DNA of 32,066 nt, taken from assembly GCA_947572545.1 (NCBI GenBank), contig CANPCK010000007.1:1-32066 (forward strand), in the 5' to 3' direction. The first letter of the stretch is position 1, and each line of letters starts with the position of its first letter. A program made the translations under genes and the position numbers. A model generated the notes under the pieces. It did not search any database. It saw only the letters and a list, made by a program, of their open reading frames with translations, and was not told the DNA's origin. Positions 17,221 to 27,090 of this stretch are shown piece by piece. The stretch is from an uncultured Clostridium sp. GTDB taxonomy: Bacteria > Bacillota > Clostridia > TANB77 > CAG-508.

Positions 17221-17967
17221 ATGAAACAGCTTACCAGAGACCTGCTTACCTTTGCCCAAAAAGTTGAGGGCAAGCACACCAGCACCATGTGGGATAACAT
17301 CCTGCTCTTCAATGGTTTCCTCAACATGCGTTGCTTCCAGCCAATGCGGGAGCTTAAGCCTGGCATGGACGAGCTGAGTGTCGAAATTTCCTTCGACAAG
17401 ATGGGATTTCCTACCCTCAAGTGCTCTGACATGTTTAACTTAAGCGGCCACTTCATGATGCCCTTCTCTCAGCAGTTTGTGGAGGACATCGCAAATGACC
17501 TCTGTCTCTACTATGGTTCTGAGGAACAGATTAAAGTCGAAGCCTTCTTCCCTGAAGACATCGGCAGCGCCGGCTTCCTTTTCCAGACCAAAAAAGAGAA
17601 TGTTTCCATTTCCAAAAAGGCGGCCAAGGCTCCCGCGAACATCACAGCGGAAAACATCGGTCTATTCATCAGTTTTCTTAAAATGCGCGGCTTCCAGAAG
17701 ATTCTGGAGCTTGAGCCAGTCATGAATGAGCTGTGTGTCGAGATCTCCTTCAATGAGTGGGGAGTTCCTACACTCAACTGTTCTAACATGCTTACCTTAA
17801 CCGGCCACTTCATGATGCCCTTCTCTCAGCAGTTTGTGGAGGACATCGCAAACGCCCTCCGTAATATCCAGAACACAGAAGAAGACATTGGCATCAAGGT
17901 CTATTTCCCTGGTGATAACGGTGACAACGCTGGCTATCAGTTCTGGACTTACACAGACAGAGGTTAG
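17221..17967 (+). CDS. Hypothetical protein with two tandem copies of a ~119-residue domain, G+C-richer
   Basis: I do not recognise the family. The 248-residue soluble protein contains two copies of one domain offset by 357 bp: F-L-N-M-R-C-F-Q-P-M-R-E-L-K-P in copy one and F-L-K-M-R-G-F-Q-K-I-L-E-L-E-P in copy two, both leading to the stretch G-H-F-M-M-P-F-S-Q-Q-F-V-E-D-I-A-N. That stretch is identical at DNA level over 51 bp (17445-17495 and 17802-17852), while the surrounding parts have diverged, which suggests a duplication with later gene conversion or strong constraint. Codon use is much richer in G+C than the neighbours and includes an in-frame CGG-GAG (M-R-E-L), so CGG without a following A is tolerated here. 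It has a perfect promoter, an AGGAG site and a downstream hairpin, standing alone like the genes at 1634 and 5028. Confidence 0.8.
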   Translation: MKQLTRDLLTFAQKVEGKHTSTMWDNILLFNGFLNMRCFQPMRELKPGMDELSVEISFDKMGFPTLKCSDMFNLSGHFMMPFSQQFVEDIANDLCLYYGSEEQIKVEAFFPEDIGSAGFLFQTKKENVSISKKAAKAPANITAENIGLFISFLKMRGFQKILELEPVMNELCVEISFNEWGVPTLNCSNMLTLTGHFMMPFSQQFVEDIANALRNIQNTEEDIGIKVYFPGDNGDNAGYQFWTYTDRG

Positions 17968-18015
17968 AACAAATAAGCATGGCACGGCAAGCTAAAACAA
18001 CATAGCAAATCTCCA

Positions 18016-18049
18016 AAGTCCCCCTCGCATTCATATGCGGGAGGGACTT
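18016..18049 (+). terminator. Hairpin terminator after the duplicated-domain gene
   Basis: Arms AAGTCCCCCTCGCAT and ATGCGGGAGGGACTT (18016-18030, 18035-18049) pair over 15 bp with two wobble or mismatched positions and a 4-nt loop, followed by an AT-rich stretch with TTTTTC. It lies between convergent genes and may serve both. Confidence 0.6.
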
Positions 18050-18068
18050 ACATTTATAATTTTTCTTT

Positions 18069-19664
18069 TTATACTTGTGTCTGTGTTGAAACTATATTAT
18101 TTCCTGTTGGAATTGCTGTATTTGTATTATCTATAGTATTTGATGTATCTACTGTATTTGTTGAATTTGTATCTACAACATTTGTACTTGTTTCTAATGT
18201 GTTTGTTACTTCATTATTTACTTCATTTGTTGTAATTTGATTTTGTACTTCGTTTGTATTTTGGTTAGAGTTTCCCTGATCATTGTCCTGTTTATTAGAG
18301 TCTAAAGTATTTTCTGTTTCGTCTTCATATCCTAATTGTTTTTTCATAACATCTATATAGTCTATTGCATTATAATCTTTTCCATTGTGCAAAATATAGT
18401 AAGATGTTTTTCCAGCACTTGTTGCAGAATATATCTTCTCAAATCTTAATGGTATTAATTCATTTCCTTTTACATCTACTCCTCCATATAATTCATTGCT
18501 TCCCACTACTATTGTTCCTGTATCTCCTATTGTTAAAGCATTTCCATTTACTTTGTCTGAGCTATTTCCTGAAATAAATCCAACATTATCATATTCATTT
18601 TGATTTACTCTATTTCCTTTAACATCAAATATTCTCCACTTGCCATTAATTTTTGCAGGTATCATTGTATTATATAATATATATTGATTTTTTATATTAT
18701 CATTAGGGAATTTAGAAACGTCTATTCCTATTTGATCATATTCAATATATATAATAGTTCTTTCAGATGAATCTATAACTCCATATTTTTTATTACTGTT
18801 TACTAAATATAACCCTAAATTACTATCCATTACTTTTATTTCGTCATAAGCTACTGTAATTTTTGCCTTTCCATCACTATACGCTATTCCTACTTTATCA
18901 CTAGAGTTAGTTATAATAAATTCGCCAGTACTTTCAACAAATTCTATCTTATTATATCTAGGACTTAATATTTCATTTCCTTGTATATCTATTACTCCAA
19001 ACTTTTCTGTATTTTCTTTTGATGCAACTATTAATCCATATATTAAAGCTTTTTGGTTATTAAAGTCAGAACTTATTTTAGCATATCCATATTCTGCAAT
19101 ATTAGTCTCATAATATTTAACTAAATTTGGAAGTGTATTTATTGTTATTTGATTTTTCTCTTTGTTGTATGTCATTAATACATTAAATCCTAAAATAAAT
19201 CCTTGATCTATAACATACATTTTATCATTAACTAATGTTACTGGTTCTTTTATTATTACATTTTCATAATCATCATTTGTATTTGGTTCAACTTTACTTA
19301 GTGTTGTTGAGTTTAGATAAAAAGATGTTGTTTCTGTTCCATCTATTGCTTCTACATACATTTTATTTTTATCTTCAATATCTACCTTATATTCTCCGTT
19401 ATGTGCTTCATATCCAACATATGGTGCAATATCTTTTATTGATACATAAATCTTTTCATCTTCTGTAAATATAAATGTGTCTTCTGTAACATTTACAATT
19501 TGCCCATCTACTACAACTGATAATTTTTTTCCTCTCATTGATAACATTAAAAATATTATTGCTATAACTGCTATAATTGTTATAGTTATAAGTATCCCTA
19601 TTATTGTTGCAGTTTTAGCTCCCTTTTTTTCTTTTTGCCTAATAATATCTTTTTCTATTTGCAT
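18069..19664 (-). CDS. Membrane-anchored WG-repeat protein with copper-amine-oxidase-N-like domain
   Basis: The 531-residue protein has a short cytoplasmic start, one membrane helix (residues about 18-43), then a stalk domain of the copper-amine-oxidase-N type (S-V-V-V-D-G-Q-I-V-N ... K-D-I-A-P-Y-V-G-Y). From about residue 210 it carries several WG/KWG-type repeats, seen as K-F-G-V-I-D-I-Q-G-N-E-I-L, K-Y-G-V-I-D-S and K-W-R-I-F-D-V-K-G-N-R. It ends in about 80 residues of Thr/Asn/Val-rich low complexity. It probably sits on the outer face of the membrane with a binding or structural role; the ligand is unknown. It starts 16 bp after the tgt stop and is probably co-transcribed with it. One CGGA is read AAC-GGA without a shift. 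Confidence 0.8.
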   Translation of the reverse strand: MQIEKDIIRQKEKKGAKTATIIGILITITIIAVIAIIFLMLSMRGKKLSVVVDGQIVNVTEDTFIFTEDEKIYVSIKDIAPYVGYEAHNGEYKVDIEDKNKMYVEAIDGTETTSFYLNSTTLSKVEPNTNDDYENVIIKEPVTLVNDKMYVIDQGFILGFNVLMTYNKEKNQITINTLPNLVKYYETNIAEYGYAKISSDFNNQKALIYGLIVASKENTEKFGVIDIQGNEILSPRYNKIEFVESTGEFIITNSSDKVGIAYSDGKAKITVAYDEIKVMDSNLGLYLVNSNKKYGVIDSSERTIIYIEYDQIGIDVSKFPNDNIKNQYILYNTMIPAKINGKWRIFDVKGNRVNQNEYDNVGFISGNSSDKVNGNALTIGDTGTIVVGSNELYGGVDVKGNELIPLRFEKIYSATSAGKTSYYILHNGKDYNAIDYIDVMKKQLGYEDETENTLDSNKQDNDQGNSNQNTNEVQNQITTNEVNNEVTNTLETSTNVVDTNSTNTVDTSNTIDNTNTAIPTGNNIVSTQTQV

Positions 19665-19679
19665 TATTTTTTCCTCCTT

Positions 19680-20832
<1,153 letters not shown>

Positions 20833-20874
20833 TTAGTTTGAAAAAAATTAATATATTGCTATGCTGATTATTTT

Positions 20875-21919
20875 TCAAACTATTTTTCCGCCTCCTAATA
20901 CTATATCATCTTCATCATAAAATACTACTGATTGTCCTGCTGTTATAGCTCTTTGTGGTTCATCAAATATTACTTCTAAATTACTATCTTGTTTTTTTAC
21001 TTTTGCTTTTGCTATTTTGGCTCTATATCTAATTTTAGCATATATTTCTTCTGGCCATTTTTCAAAATCTATTAAGAAATTTACTTTGTTTGTATATAAT
21101 CTATTTTGATATAATTCTTTTTCTGTTCCTACTATTAGTTCATTTTTTGTTTTATTTAATTTTATAACATATAGTGGCTCTTTATAAGAAATTCCAAGTC
21201 CTTTTCTTTGTCCTATTGTATAATATATAAGCCCTTTATGTTCTCCTATGGTTAGTCCATTAGTAAGTACTATATTTCCTCTTTTTATTCTATTTGTAAT
21301 CTTTTTTTCTAAAAAACTTCCATAGTCATTATCTTGTATGAAACATATTTCTTGGCTATCAGATTTTTCTGCGACTTTTATTTTATTATCTTTTGCTATA
21401 TCCCTTATTTCTTTTGTATTATATTCTGAAAGAGGAAATAATACTTTAGGTAGTATTTCTTTGGATATCCCACATAAAAAATATGTCTGATCTTTTTTGT
21501 CTGCATTTGATTTCTTTAATACATATTCTCCATATTTTTGGCTATATTCTACTTTTGCATAATGACCTGTTGCAATATAGTCACACCCAAGCTCTTTTGC
21601 TTTATTATATAATATTTCAAATTTTATATATTTATTACATTCTATACATGGATTAGGAGTTTTGCATTCTTCATAACATTTTACGAAAGGATCTACAACT
21701 TGTTCTTTAAATTCTTTACTAAAATCCAAAGTATAGTGTGTTATCCCTAATTCATTGCATACCTTTTTTGCATCCTTGTCATCTAAACTATTTCCGTTCT
21801 TGATTTTCCCATAGTTTAAATGTTATACCAACTACTTCATATCCTCTTTTTTGAAGTAATACTGCTGATGTAGAACTGTCTACTCCTCCACTCATACCTA
21901 ATAGTACTCTTTTTTTCAA
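20875..21919 (-). CDS. mnmA: tRNA-uridine 2-sulfurtransferase, +1 frameshift at CGGA, TTG start
   Basis: MnmA thiolates the wobble uridine of Lys, Glu and Gln tRNAs. The start is a TTG at 21919 with AGGAG nine bases upstream, giving [16 protein letters not shown] with the PP-loop S-G-G-V-D-S. After codon 41 (K-L-W-E-N-Q-E) an extra C at 21796 precedes GGA; the +1 frame then reads [13 protein letters not shown] and runs to the TGA at 20875. The joined 347-residue protein is normal length. The nucleophile Cys is in N-P-C-I-E-C-N and the second catalytic Cys in E-I-C-F-I-Q. The PP-loop is before the shift and both cysteines after it, so function needs the shift. The last codons (G-G-G-K-I-V, then TGA) include GGC-GGA, which does not shift. 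This gene shows that TGA is a working stop. Confidence 0.96.
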
Positions 21920-21940
21920 TGTTTTCTCCTATATACTAAA

Positions 21941-21977
21941 AGCGCTAGGAACCTAAGTAGTGCCTAGTGCTTTTATA
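21941..21977 (-). terminator. Terminator of rplU-rpmA
   Basis: Arms AAAAGCACTAGG and CCTAGCGCTTTT (21977-21966, 21952-21941 on the minus strand) pair over 12 positions with one mismatch; TTTTAG forms the tail. It lies 9 bp after the rpmA stop. Confidence 0.55.
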
Positions 21978-21985
21978 TTATAATT

Positions 21986-22249
21986 TTATTCTGCATCTTC
22001 TGGGTAAACGCTTACCTTCTTTTTGTCTTTTCCTAATCTTTCAAATTTAACAATACCATTAACTAGTGCATAAAGTGTATCATCACTACCAATACCAACA
22101 TTAGTTCCTGGATGTATTTTTGTTCCTCTTTGTCTCATTAAAATATTTCCTGCTAGAACAAATTGACCATCGGCTCTTTTTACCCCAAGGCGTTTAGATT
22201 CACTATCTCTACCGTTCTTAACACTACCTTGACCTTTTTTATGTGCCAT
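21986..22249 (-). CDS. rpmA: 50S ribosomal protein L27
   Basis: The 87-residue protein starts directly with [16 protein letters not shown] and has the family core [10 protein letters not shown] and D-D-T-L-Y-A-L. Its N-terminus reaches the peptidyl-transferase centre. Many Firmicutes L27 proteins carry an extra N-terminal segment removed by the Prp protease; this one lacks that segment, and the prp gene usually found between rplU and rpmA is also missing (the gap is 41 bp). The two absences agree with each other. Confidence 0.97.
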   Translation of the reverse strand: MAHKKGQGSVKNGRDSESKRLGVKRADGQFVLAGNILMRQRGTKIHPGTNVGIGSDDTLYALVNGIVKFERLGKDKKKVSVYPEDAE

Positions 22250-22290
22250 TTGTCATTTCTCCTTTCTAAAGTTTTATATATTTCTAGAAA

Positions 22291-22668
22291 TTAAGCTTCT
22301 TTTTTTGTAGCTGTTTTTTTCTCTGTATTTTTACTTTCTGTCTCTTTTTTATCAGCTGCTAACTTTATAGATGTAATTTCTACTTTTGTGTATGGTTGTC
22401 TATGTCCTTGTTTTCTTTTGTAATTCTTTTTTGCTTTGTATTTGAAAACAATGATTTTTTTAGCTTTACCATGAGCAATCACTTTACCTTCTACTTTAGC
22501 ACCTTTAATGTAAGGAGTTCCAACTTCTACTTTACCTTCATTTGATACAAGAATTACTTTATCAAATTTAACTTTTTTTCCTGCTTCATCATCTAATTTT
22601 TCGAAGAATACTACATCTCCTTCTGATACTTTGTATTGCTTTCCACAAGTTTCTATTATTGCGTACAT
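22291..22668 (-). CDS. rplU: 50S ribosomal protein L21
   Basis: The 125-residue protein starts [14 protein letters not shown] and contains [22 protein letters not shown], the L21 signature. A Lys/Glu/Thr-rich tail of about 20 residues extends the usual length slightly. It is the first gene of the L21-L27 operon, behind a folded leader and a strong promoter. Confidence 0.97.
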   Translation of the reverse strand: MYAIIETCGKQYKVSEGDVVFFEKLDDEAGKKVKFDKVILVSNEGKVEVGTPYIKGAKVEGKVIAHGKAKKIIVFKYKAKKNYKRKQGHRQPYTKVEITSIKLAADKKETESKNTEKKTATKKEA

Positions 22669-22679
22669 TATGAAAGCAC

Positions 22680-22765
22680 CTCCCTTTTTCGTATACTCGC
22701 TAACCTTAAAATGTAGGTACCTAAACTTAATTAGGTTTTATGTACCTTGACTTATGCGGTTACAG
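22680..22765 (-). ncRNA. L21 leader (ribosomal protein leader)
   Basis: The minus-strand transcript between the promoter and the rplU ribosome binding site folds around ACCTAA/TTAGGT with outer GGTAC/GTACC arms, and has downstream AAGGTTAGCGAG before the GGGAGG site. Position, length (about 90 nt) and sequence style fit the Firmicutes L21 leader, thought to bind L21 and repress the operon. The name rests on context and memory. Confidence 0.65.
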
Positions 22766-22771
22766 ATTTAT

Positions 22772-22800
22772 ATTTTAGCATAATTTTCTTGTCTTGTCAA
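22772..22800 (-). promoter_or_regulatory. Promoter of rplU-rpmA
   Basis: On the minus strand a perfect TTGACA (22800-22795) and TAAAAT (22777-22772) are spaced by 17 bp; the start would be near 22765. Confidence 0.7.
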
Positions 22801-22847
22801 TTTTTTAGAAAAATTTTCATAAAAAAATAAATAAAAAATATAATTAA

Positions 22848-23487
22848 CTAATTAATATTATATTTTTTCTCATCTTGGTATCTAATATCATTTAGTATTT
22901 CAATTTTAAATGTTTCTGTTTCATCATCAAACTTCACAATATTTATACTCCCATTATGTTGGCTATATTCTTTTCTTCTCACATTAAAACTTTCTCCGAG
23001 TGATTTTCCTCAAAAATGCTTCTATGGCAACCCCATGTGATGCTATTATTACTGTTTTCCCTACATTTTCTAGTGCTATATTTAAAATCTCTTTATACAT
23101 TCTATTTTCTACTTGTTCTGTTGTTTCTTGCCCTTCTATACCCATTATTTCATTTGTTTTATCTTGTCCTTCTTTTATTGAAGAATTTACTTTGTTTACT
23201 TCTTCCCATTTCCAACCGTCATATATTCCAAAATACATTTCACATAAATTTTCTCTTCTTTGTACTTTTATTTTTTTATATTCTGCTATTTTTCTAATTG
23301 TTTCAAAAGTTCTATCTGATGTGCTTGCATAAACTGCATCAATCCAACTATCTTTTAAATATTCTGTAAGCATTTCTACCGTTTTTGTTCCTTTTTCTGT
23401 TAAGTTGTAATCTTCTCTTCCTGTTAATCTTTTTTCTATATTTCCTATTGTTTCAACATGCCTAATTAATACAATTTTAGTTTGCAT
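22848..23487 (-). CDS. Histidine phosphatase (phosphoglycerate mutase-like), +1 frameshift at CGGA
   Basis: The start is set at 23487 (M-Q-T-K-I-V-L-I-R-H) behind AAGGAGA, overlapping the upstream glycosyltransferase by 11 bp. The catalytic motif is R-H-V-E-T, a variant of R-H-G-E-T, with I-A-S-H-G-V-A as the second histidine motif. After codon 163 (R-K-I-T) an extra C at 22998 precedes GGA; the +1 frame continues G-E-S-F-N-V-R-R-K-E-Y and S-Q-H-N-G-S-I-N-I-V-K-F-D to a TAG at 22848. The joined protein is 212 residues, and the S-x-x-N-x-S-I-N end is typical of this family. Unshifted translation stops five codons later. Substrate is unclear: phosphosugar or broad phosphatases are more likely than glycolytic mutase. 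Confidence 0.93.
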
Positions 23488-24334
23488 TTTTTCTTTCTCC
23501 TTCATCTTCTTTCACAAATTTGTAGTTTCTTTTAGGTAAAACTGGAGATTTTTTATTGTTTTTTATTGCATCTAATATAATGTCTATCTTTTGTGGAATG
23601 CTATTAGTCTCATTTTTTATAAAACTCATTACATATAATCTCATAATATGTTCCATTATTTTATACATATCTGTACATCTTCTTAGTGAAGGTGTAGACA
23701 TTATACTTCCTTCTCTATCTCTGTAATAGTTATAAAAAGGAAATTCACCATATGTAATCTTGGTAGCCAAAATAGTAGCTTTCATTGAATATAGCATGTC
23801 CTCATAATATGTATCTGTTAAAAAAGTTATATCGTTCTTTATTAAGAATTCTCTCCTAAAGCATTTACTTGAGACTGCAAAGTGCATGTCGCAAGCAAGT
23901 CTAGCTTCTTTTGTTGAATTTTCTTTATTTGGCAGATATAACCTATTACTTCCACCAATATATTGCACTCCCATATAAACAATGTCTGGTGATTGTTTAT
24001 CAATAACTTGTTCCACCTTAGTTAATGTTTTTTCATCATATATAGTATCATCACAATCTAAATATAATACATATTCCCCTGAAGCTTTTTTGACTCCTCT
24101 ATTTCTAGATGCTCCTAATCCTACGTTTTTTGAATTATTAATAACTAAAACATTTTTATGTTTTGATTGAATTAATTTGATTTTTTTGTATGTTCTGTCT
24201 GTTGATCCATCATTTACAATAATCATCTCATAATTTTTAAAATCTTGTCTATCTATACTTTCAACTGCTCTTTCTATGTAATCCTCTACATTATATGCGC
24301 ATATAACTATACTAAATTTGACGTTTTTTCTCAT
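23477..24334 (-). CDS. Family 2 glycosyltransferase, cytoplasmic face
   Basis: The start is set at the ATG at 24334 with AAAGGTGAG upstream, rather than the GTG three codons earlier. The 285-residue protein has the GT2 landmarks S-I-V-I-C-A-Y-N-V-E near the start, N-D-G-S-T-D-R-T, and Y-L-D-C-D-D (metal-binding DxD), followed by a variable C-terminal half without membrane segments. It probably adds one sugar to a surface polymer or glycolipid; donor and acceptor are unknown. It shares a transcript with the overlapping phosphatase gene. Confidence 0.9.
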   Translation of the reverse strand: MRKNVKFSIVICAYNVEDYIERAVESIDRQDFKNYEMIIVNDGSTDRTYKKIKLIQSKHKNVLVINNSKNVGLGASRNRGVKKASGEYVLYLDCDDTIYDEKTLTKVEQVIDKQSPDIVYMGVQYIGGSNRLYLPNKENSTKEARLACDMHFAVSSKCFRREFLIKNDITFLTDTYYEDMLYSMKATILATKITYGEFPFYNYYRDREGSIMSTPSLRRCTDMYKIMEHIMRLYVMSFIKNETNSIPQKIDIILDAIKNNKKSPVLPKRNYKFVKEDEGERKNAN

Positions 24335-24528
24335 TTTTCTCACCTTTATATTTTTATGGTAATTTTATTTTTATAAGCAATATACTTATGTTTTCTTTAT
24401 ATATACATTAGTTATTATAGCACCCTTGTTTTTTTTTTTCAAGTTTTTCATTTTTTATTAAGAATTGTATTGAATTTATTTACTTTTTGATATATTATAT
24501 TTATATATTTTACTAAGGAGGAAGTGCT

Positions 24529-25377
24529 ATGGCAGATAAAAATGAAAAAAAAGGAAAAAATATAAAGGATGAAAAATTAGCTGTGAAAAAAATAAATAAA
24601 TCTACTACAAAAAAGACTTCTACTAACACAAAAAATGTTACAACAAAAAAAACTGAAACTAAAAAAAATACTTCAAAGGCTAAAACTGAGAAATCTACTT
24701 CCAAAAAAGTAGCTACTTCTAAAAAAGAAATATCAAAAAAGACCTCTGCCGCTAAAAAAAAGACTTCTTCTCATACAAAATCAACTATTAAATCTACTGC
24801 AAAGCAAATGCTTGCAGAATATTATGATTTACCATATAGATATAATGAAACTACTGTAAAAATACTTGCGCAAACCCCAACTACTCTATTTGTCTATTGG
24901 GATATTTCAGATATTGATCGAAAATCTTTACTAGATATACATGGTGAAAATATGTTTTATGAGACAAAACCTATTCTTATTGTTCATAATACCACAAAAA
25001 ACTATTCTTTCGAAGTGGAAATTAATGATTTTGCTAATAGTTGGTATATAAGAACTCAAGAACCAGATTGTAATTATATAATAGAACTCGGTAGAAAACC
25101 TATTAATAATCCTAATGAATATATTTATATACGTTCTTCAAACAATATTATGTCTCCAAATAATCATATTCTATTTGAGCAAGCAAATTTAGGCAATGTA
25201 TTATTTAGAAATGTTAAGACTAATGTCCTTTCTTCTAAAGATTTTGGAAGTTTAAGATTTATAAATGATATAGATAAATTATATGGCAATGTATATGATG
25301 TATATAGTAGATTATACAAGGATGAAACATTGAATGAACTAATAATGCCATCTTCTGGTGAGTTCATAAACAAATAG
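24529..25377 (+). CDS. DUF4912 domain protein with Lys/Thr-rich N-terminal tail
   Basis: The first ~95 residues are a low-complexity Lys/Thr/Ser segment (repeated K-K-T and S-T-K-K runs), highly basic and probably disordered, possibly DNA-, RNA- or glycogen-surface-binding. The rest holds a DUF4912 domain, recognisable by L-P-Y-R-Y-N-E-T-T-V-K-I-L-A-Q and T-L-F-V-Y-W-D-I-S. The domain is often encoded next to GH57 (DUF1957-type) enzymes, as here: the next gene starts 15 bp downstream. That link suggests a glycogen-related role, but the function of DUF4912 is not established. A strong AAGGAGG site precedes the ATG. Confidence 0.85.
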   Translation: MADKNEKKGKNIKDEKLAVKKINKSTTKKTSTNTKNVTTKKTETKKNTSKAKTEKSTSKKVATSKKEISKKTSAAKKKTSSHTKSTIKSTAKQMLAEYYDLPYRYNETTVKILAQTPTTLFVYWDISDIDRKSLLDIHGENMFYETKPILIVHNTTKNYSFEVEINDFANSWYIRTQEPDCNYIIELGRKPINNPNEYIYIRSSNNIMSPNNHILFEQANLGNVLFRNVKTNVLSSKDFGSLRFINDIDKLYGNVYDVYSRLYKDETLNELIMPSSGEFINK

Positions 25378-25392
25378 AAAGAGGAATTACAA

Positions 25393-26985
25393 ATGATTAA
25401 TAATCCAAAAGGTTACGTAAGCTTTGTCTTGCATGCACATTTACCTTTTGTGCACCACCCAGAGAGTGAAAATTATTTAGAAGAGGAATGGCTTTTTGAA
25501 GCTATTTCTGAAACATATATACCTTTACTTACTAATTTTAAAAAGTTAGAGGAGGAAAAAGTTGATTTTAGAATTACCATGTCACTTACTCCCCCTCTTC
25601 TTTCTATGTTAGCTAATAAATTATTACAAAAAAGATATATTAAATATCTAGAAAAGCATATAGAATTATGTAAAAAGGAAATAGTTAGAACTAAAGATAA
25701 TTATAAAATAAATACTCTCTCTCTCTACTATTTAGATAGATATTCTTCTGATTTACATATTTTCAAAGATGAATATAAATGTAATATTATTGAAGGATTT
25801 AAGCATTTTCAAGATATTGGTGTTTTAGAAATTATTACTTGTGGTGCAACACATGGATATTTTCCTATTTTATATCTTAATGAGAAAACTGTACGTGCAC
25901 AAATTGCAGTTGGTGTTCAAACTTATGAAAAATATTTAGGTAAAAAGCCTCGTGGAATATGGCTTCCTGAATGCGGATATGTCCCAGAAGCTGATAAATA
26001 CTTAAAAGAATTTGGTATAGAATATATTATAACTGAATCTCATGGAATCTTGTATGCTAATCCAACTCCTGTTTATGGTACTTTTGCTCCTATTGTTTCT
26101 CCAACAGGTATCACTGCTTTTGGTAGAGATATAGAAGCTTCAAAACAGGTTTGGAGTTCTATTTGTGGTTATCCTGGAGATTTCAATTATCGTGAATTTT
26201 ACAGAGATATTGGCTATGATGCTGATTATGACTATATTAAACCCTATATTACTTATGATGGTGTTAGAGTTAATACTGGTATTAAGTATCATAGAATTAC
26301 TGGTTCAACAGAAAATAAGGATGTCTATGATTTACAATGGGCAATGGATTCTGCCCAAAAACAGGCTGGTCACTTTTTTGATTCTAGACAATCACAGATC
26401 ACTAATTTATCAAAATATATGCAGTCTCCCCCTATTGTTCTTTGCCCTTATGATGCAGAATTATTTGGTCATTGGTGGTATGAAGGTCCTTATTGGTTAT
26501 ATATTTTATTTAAAAAAATTTATTATGATAAATCTGATTTTAAGTTAATAACTCCTGGAGAATATATTGATAAATTTCCTGAAATTCAACAATCTACTCC
26601 TTGTCGTTCAAGTTGGGGTGCAAATGGATATAGTGAGGTTTGGCTAAATGAATTAAATGATTATACTATCAGACATATGCATCGCTTAGGTGATAAAATG
26701 GTTGAACTAGCAAATGAATTTTCAAATGAAACAGATGATATTAAAATTCAAGCTTTAAATCAATGTGCAAGAGAATTATTACTTTTACAAAGCAGTGATT
26801 GGAGTTTTATAATTACAAATGGTACTATGGTCGATTATGCAAAAAGAAGAATTAAAGATCATGTTGGCAGATTTACTAAACTTTATAAACAAATTAAAGA
26901 AAATAATATTGATTTAGAATTCTTAAAAGATATTCAAGAGAAAGACCCTATTTTTCCTGATATTGATTATAAAATATATATGTAA
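25393..26985 (+). CDS. GH57 family 1,4-alpha-glucan branching-type enzyme (DUF1957)
   Basis: The 530-residue protein starts G-Y-V-S-F-V-L-H-A-H-L-P-F, a GH57 opening with the active-site histidines. It carries G-I-W-L-P-E-C-G-Y-V-P-E with the likely nucleophile Glu, and P-Y-D-A-E-L-F-G-H-W-W-Y-E-G with the likely acid/base Asp, then the C-terminal helical DUF1957 region (S-S-D-W-S-F-I-I). Length and order match bacterial and archaeal GH57 branching enzymes, which introduce alpha-1,6 branches into alpha-glucans such as glycogen. It follows the DUF4912 gene and ends before a terminator-like hairpin. CGGA occurs as TGC-GGA in C-G-Y without a shift. Confidence 0.92.
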   Translation: MINNPKGYVSFVLHAHLPFVHHPESENYLEEEWLFEAISETYIPLLTNFKKLEEEKVDFRITMSLTPPLLSMLANKLLQKRYIKYLEKHIELCKKEIVRTKDNYKINTLSLYYLDRYSSDLHIFKDEYKCNIIEGFKHFQDIGVLEIITCGATHGYFPILYLNEKTVRAQIAVGVQTYEKYLGKKPRGIWLPECGYVPEADKYLKEFGIEYIITESHGILYANPTPVYGTFAPIVSPTGITAFGRDIEASKQVWSSICGYPGDFNYREFYRDIGYDADYDYIKPYITYDGVRVNTGIKYHRITGSTENKDVYDLQWAMDSAQKQAGHFFDSRQSQITNLSKYMQSPPIVLCPYDAELFGHWWYEGPYWLYILFKKIYYDKSDFKLITPGEYIDKFPEIQQSTPCRSSWGANGYSEVWLNELNDYTIRHMHRLGDKMVELANEFSNETDDIKIQALNQCARELLLLQSSDWSFIITNGTMVDYAKRRIKDHVGRFTKLYKQIKENNIDLEFLKDIQEKDPIFPDIDYKIYM

Positions 26986-27007
26986 TTTAATACAAGTTGC
27001 CAAAAAT

Positions 27008-27090
27008 ACCCTTTTTGAATAAGATAATGTATATCTAAATTTGTTTTAGCAAATAATATACATGTACCTATTTGAAAGGGGTCTTTTTTT
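27008..27090 (+). terminator. Terminator-like hairpin that contains the ytxC ribosome binding site
   Basis: Arms at 27008-27021 and 27069-27082 pair over 14 bp with three G-U pairs, enclosing a perfect ATGTATAT/ATATACAT stem (27027-27034, 27056-27063). The hairpin is followed by CTTTTTTT and then the ytxC ATG at 27091. The 3' arm includes AAAGGGG, the apparent Shine-Dalgarno of ytxC. It can end the GH57 transcript and also hide the ytxC start. Confidence 0.65.

Noticed and set aside
18069..19664. Copper amine oxidase
   Set aside because: Only the small N-terminal stalk-type domain is similar; the catalytic domain is absent and WG repeats follow.
22848..23487. Variant R-H-V-E-T motif as proof of an inactive phosphatase
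   Set aside because: The Gly of R-H-G is not strictly required across the superfamily, and the second histidine motif is intact.
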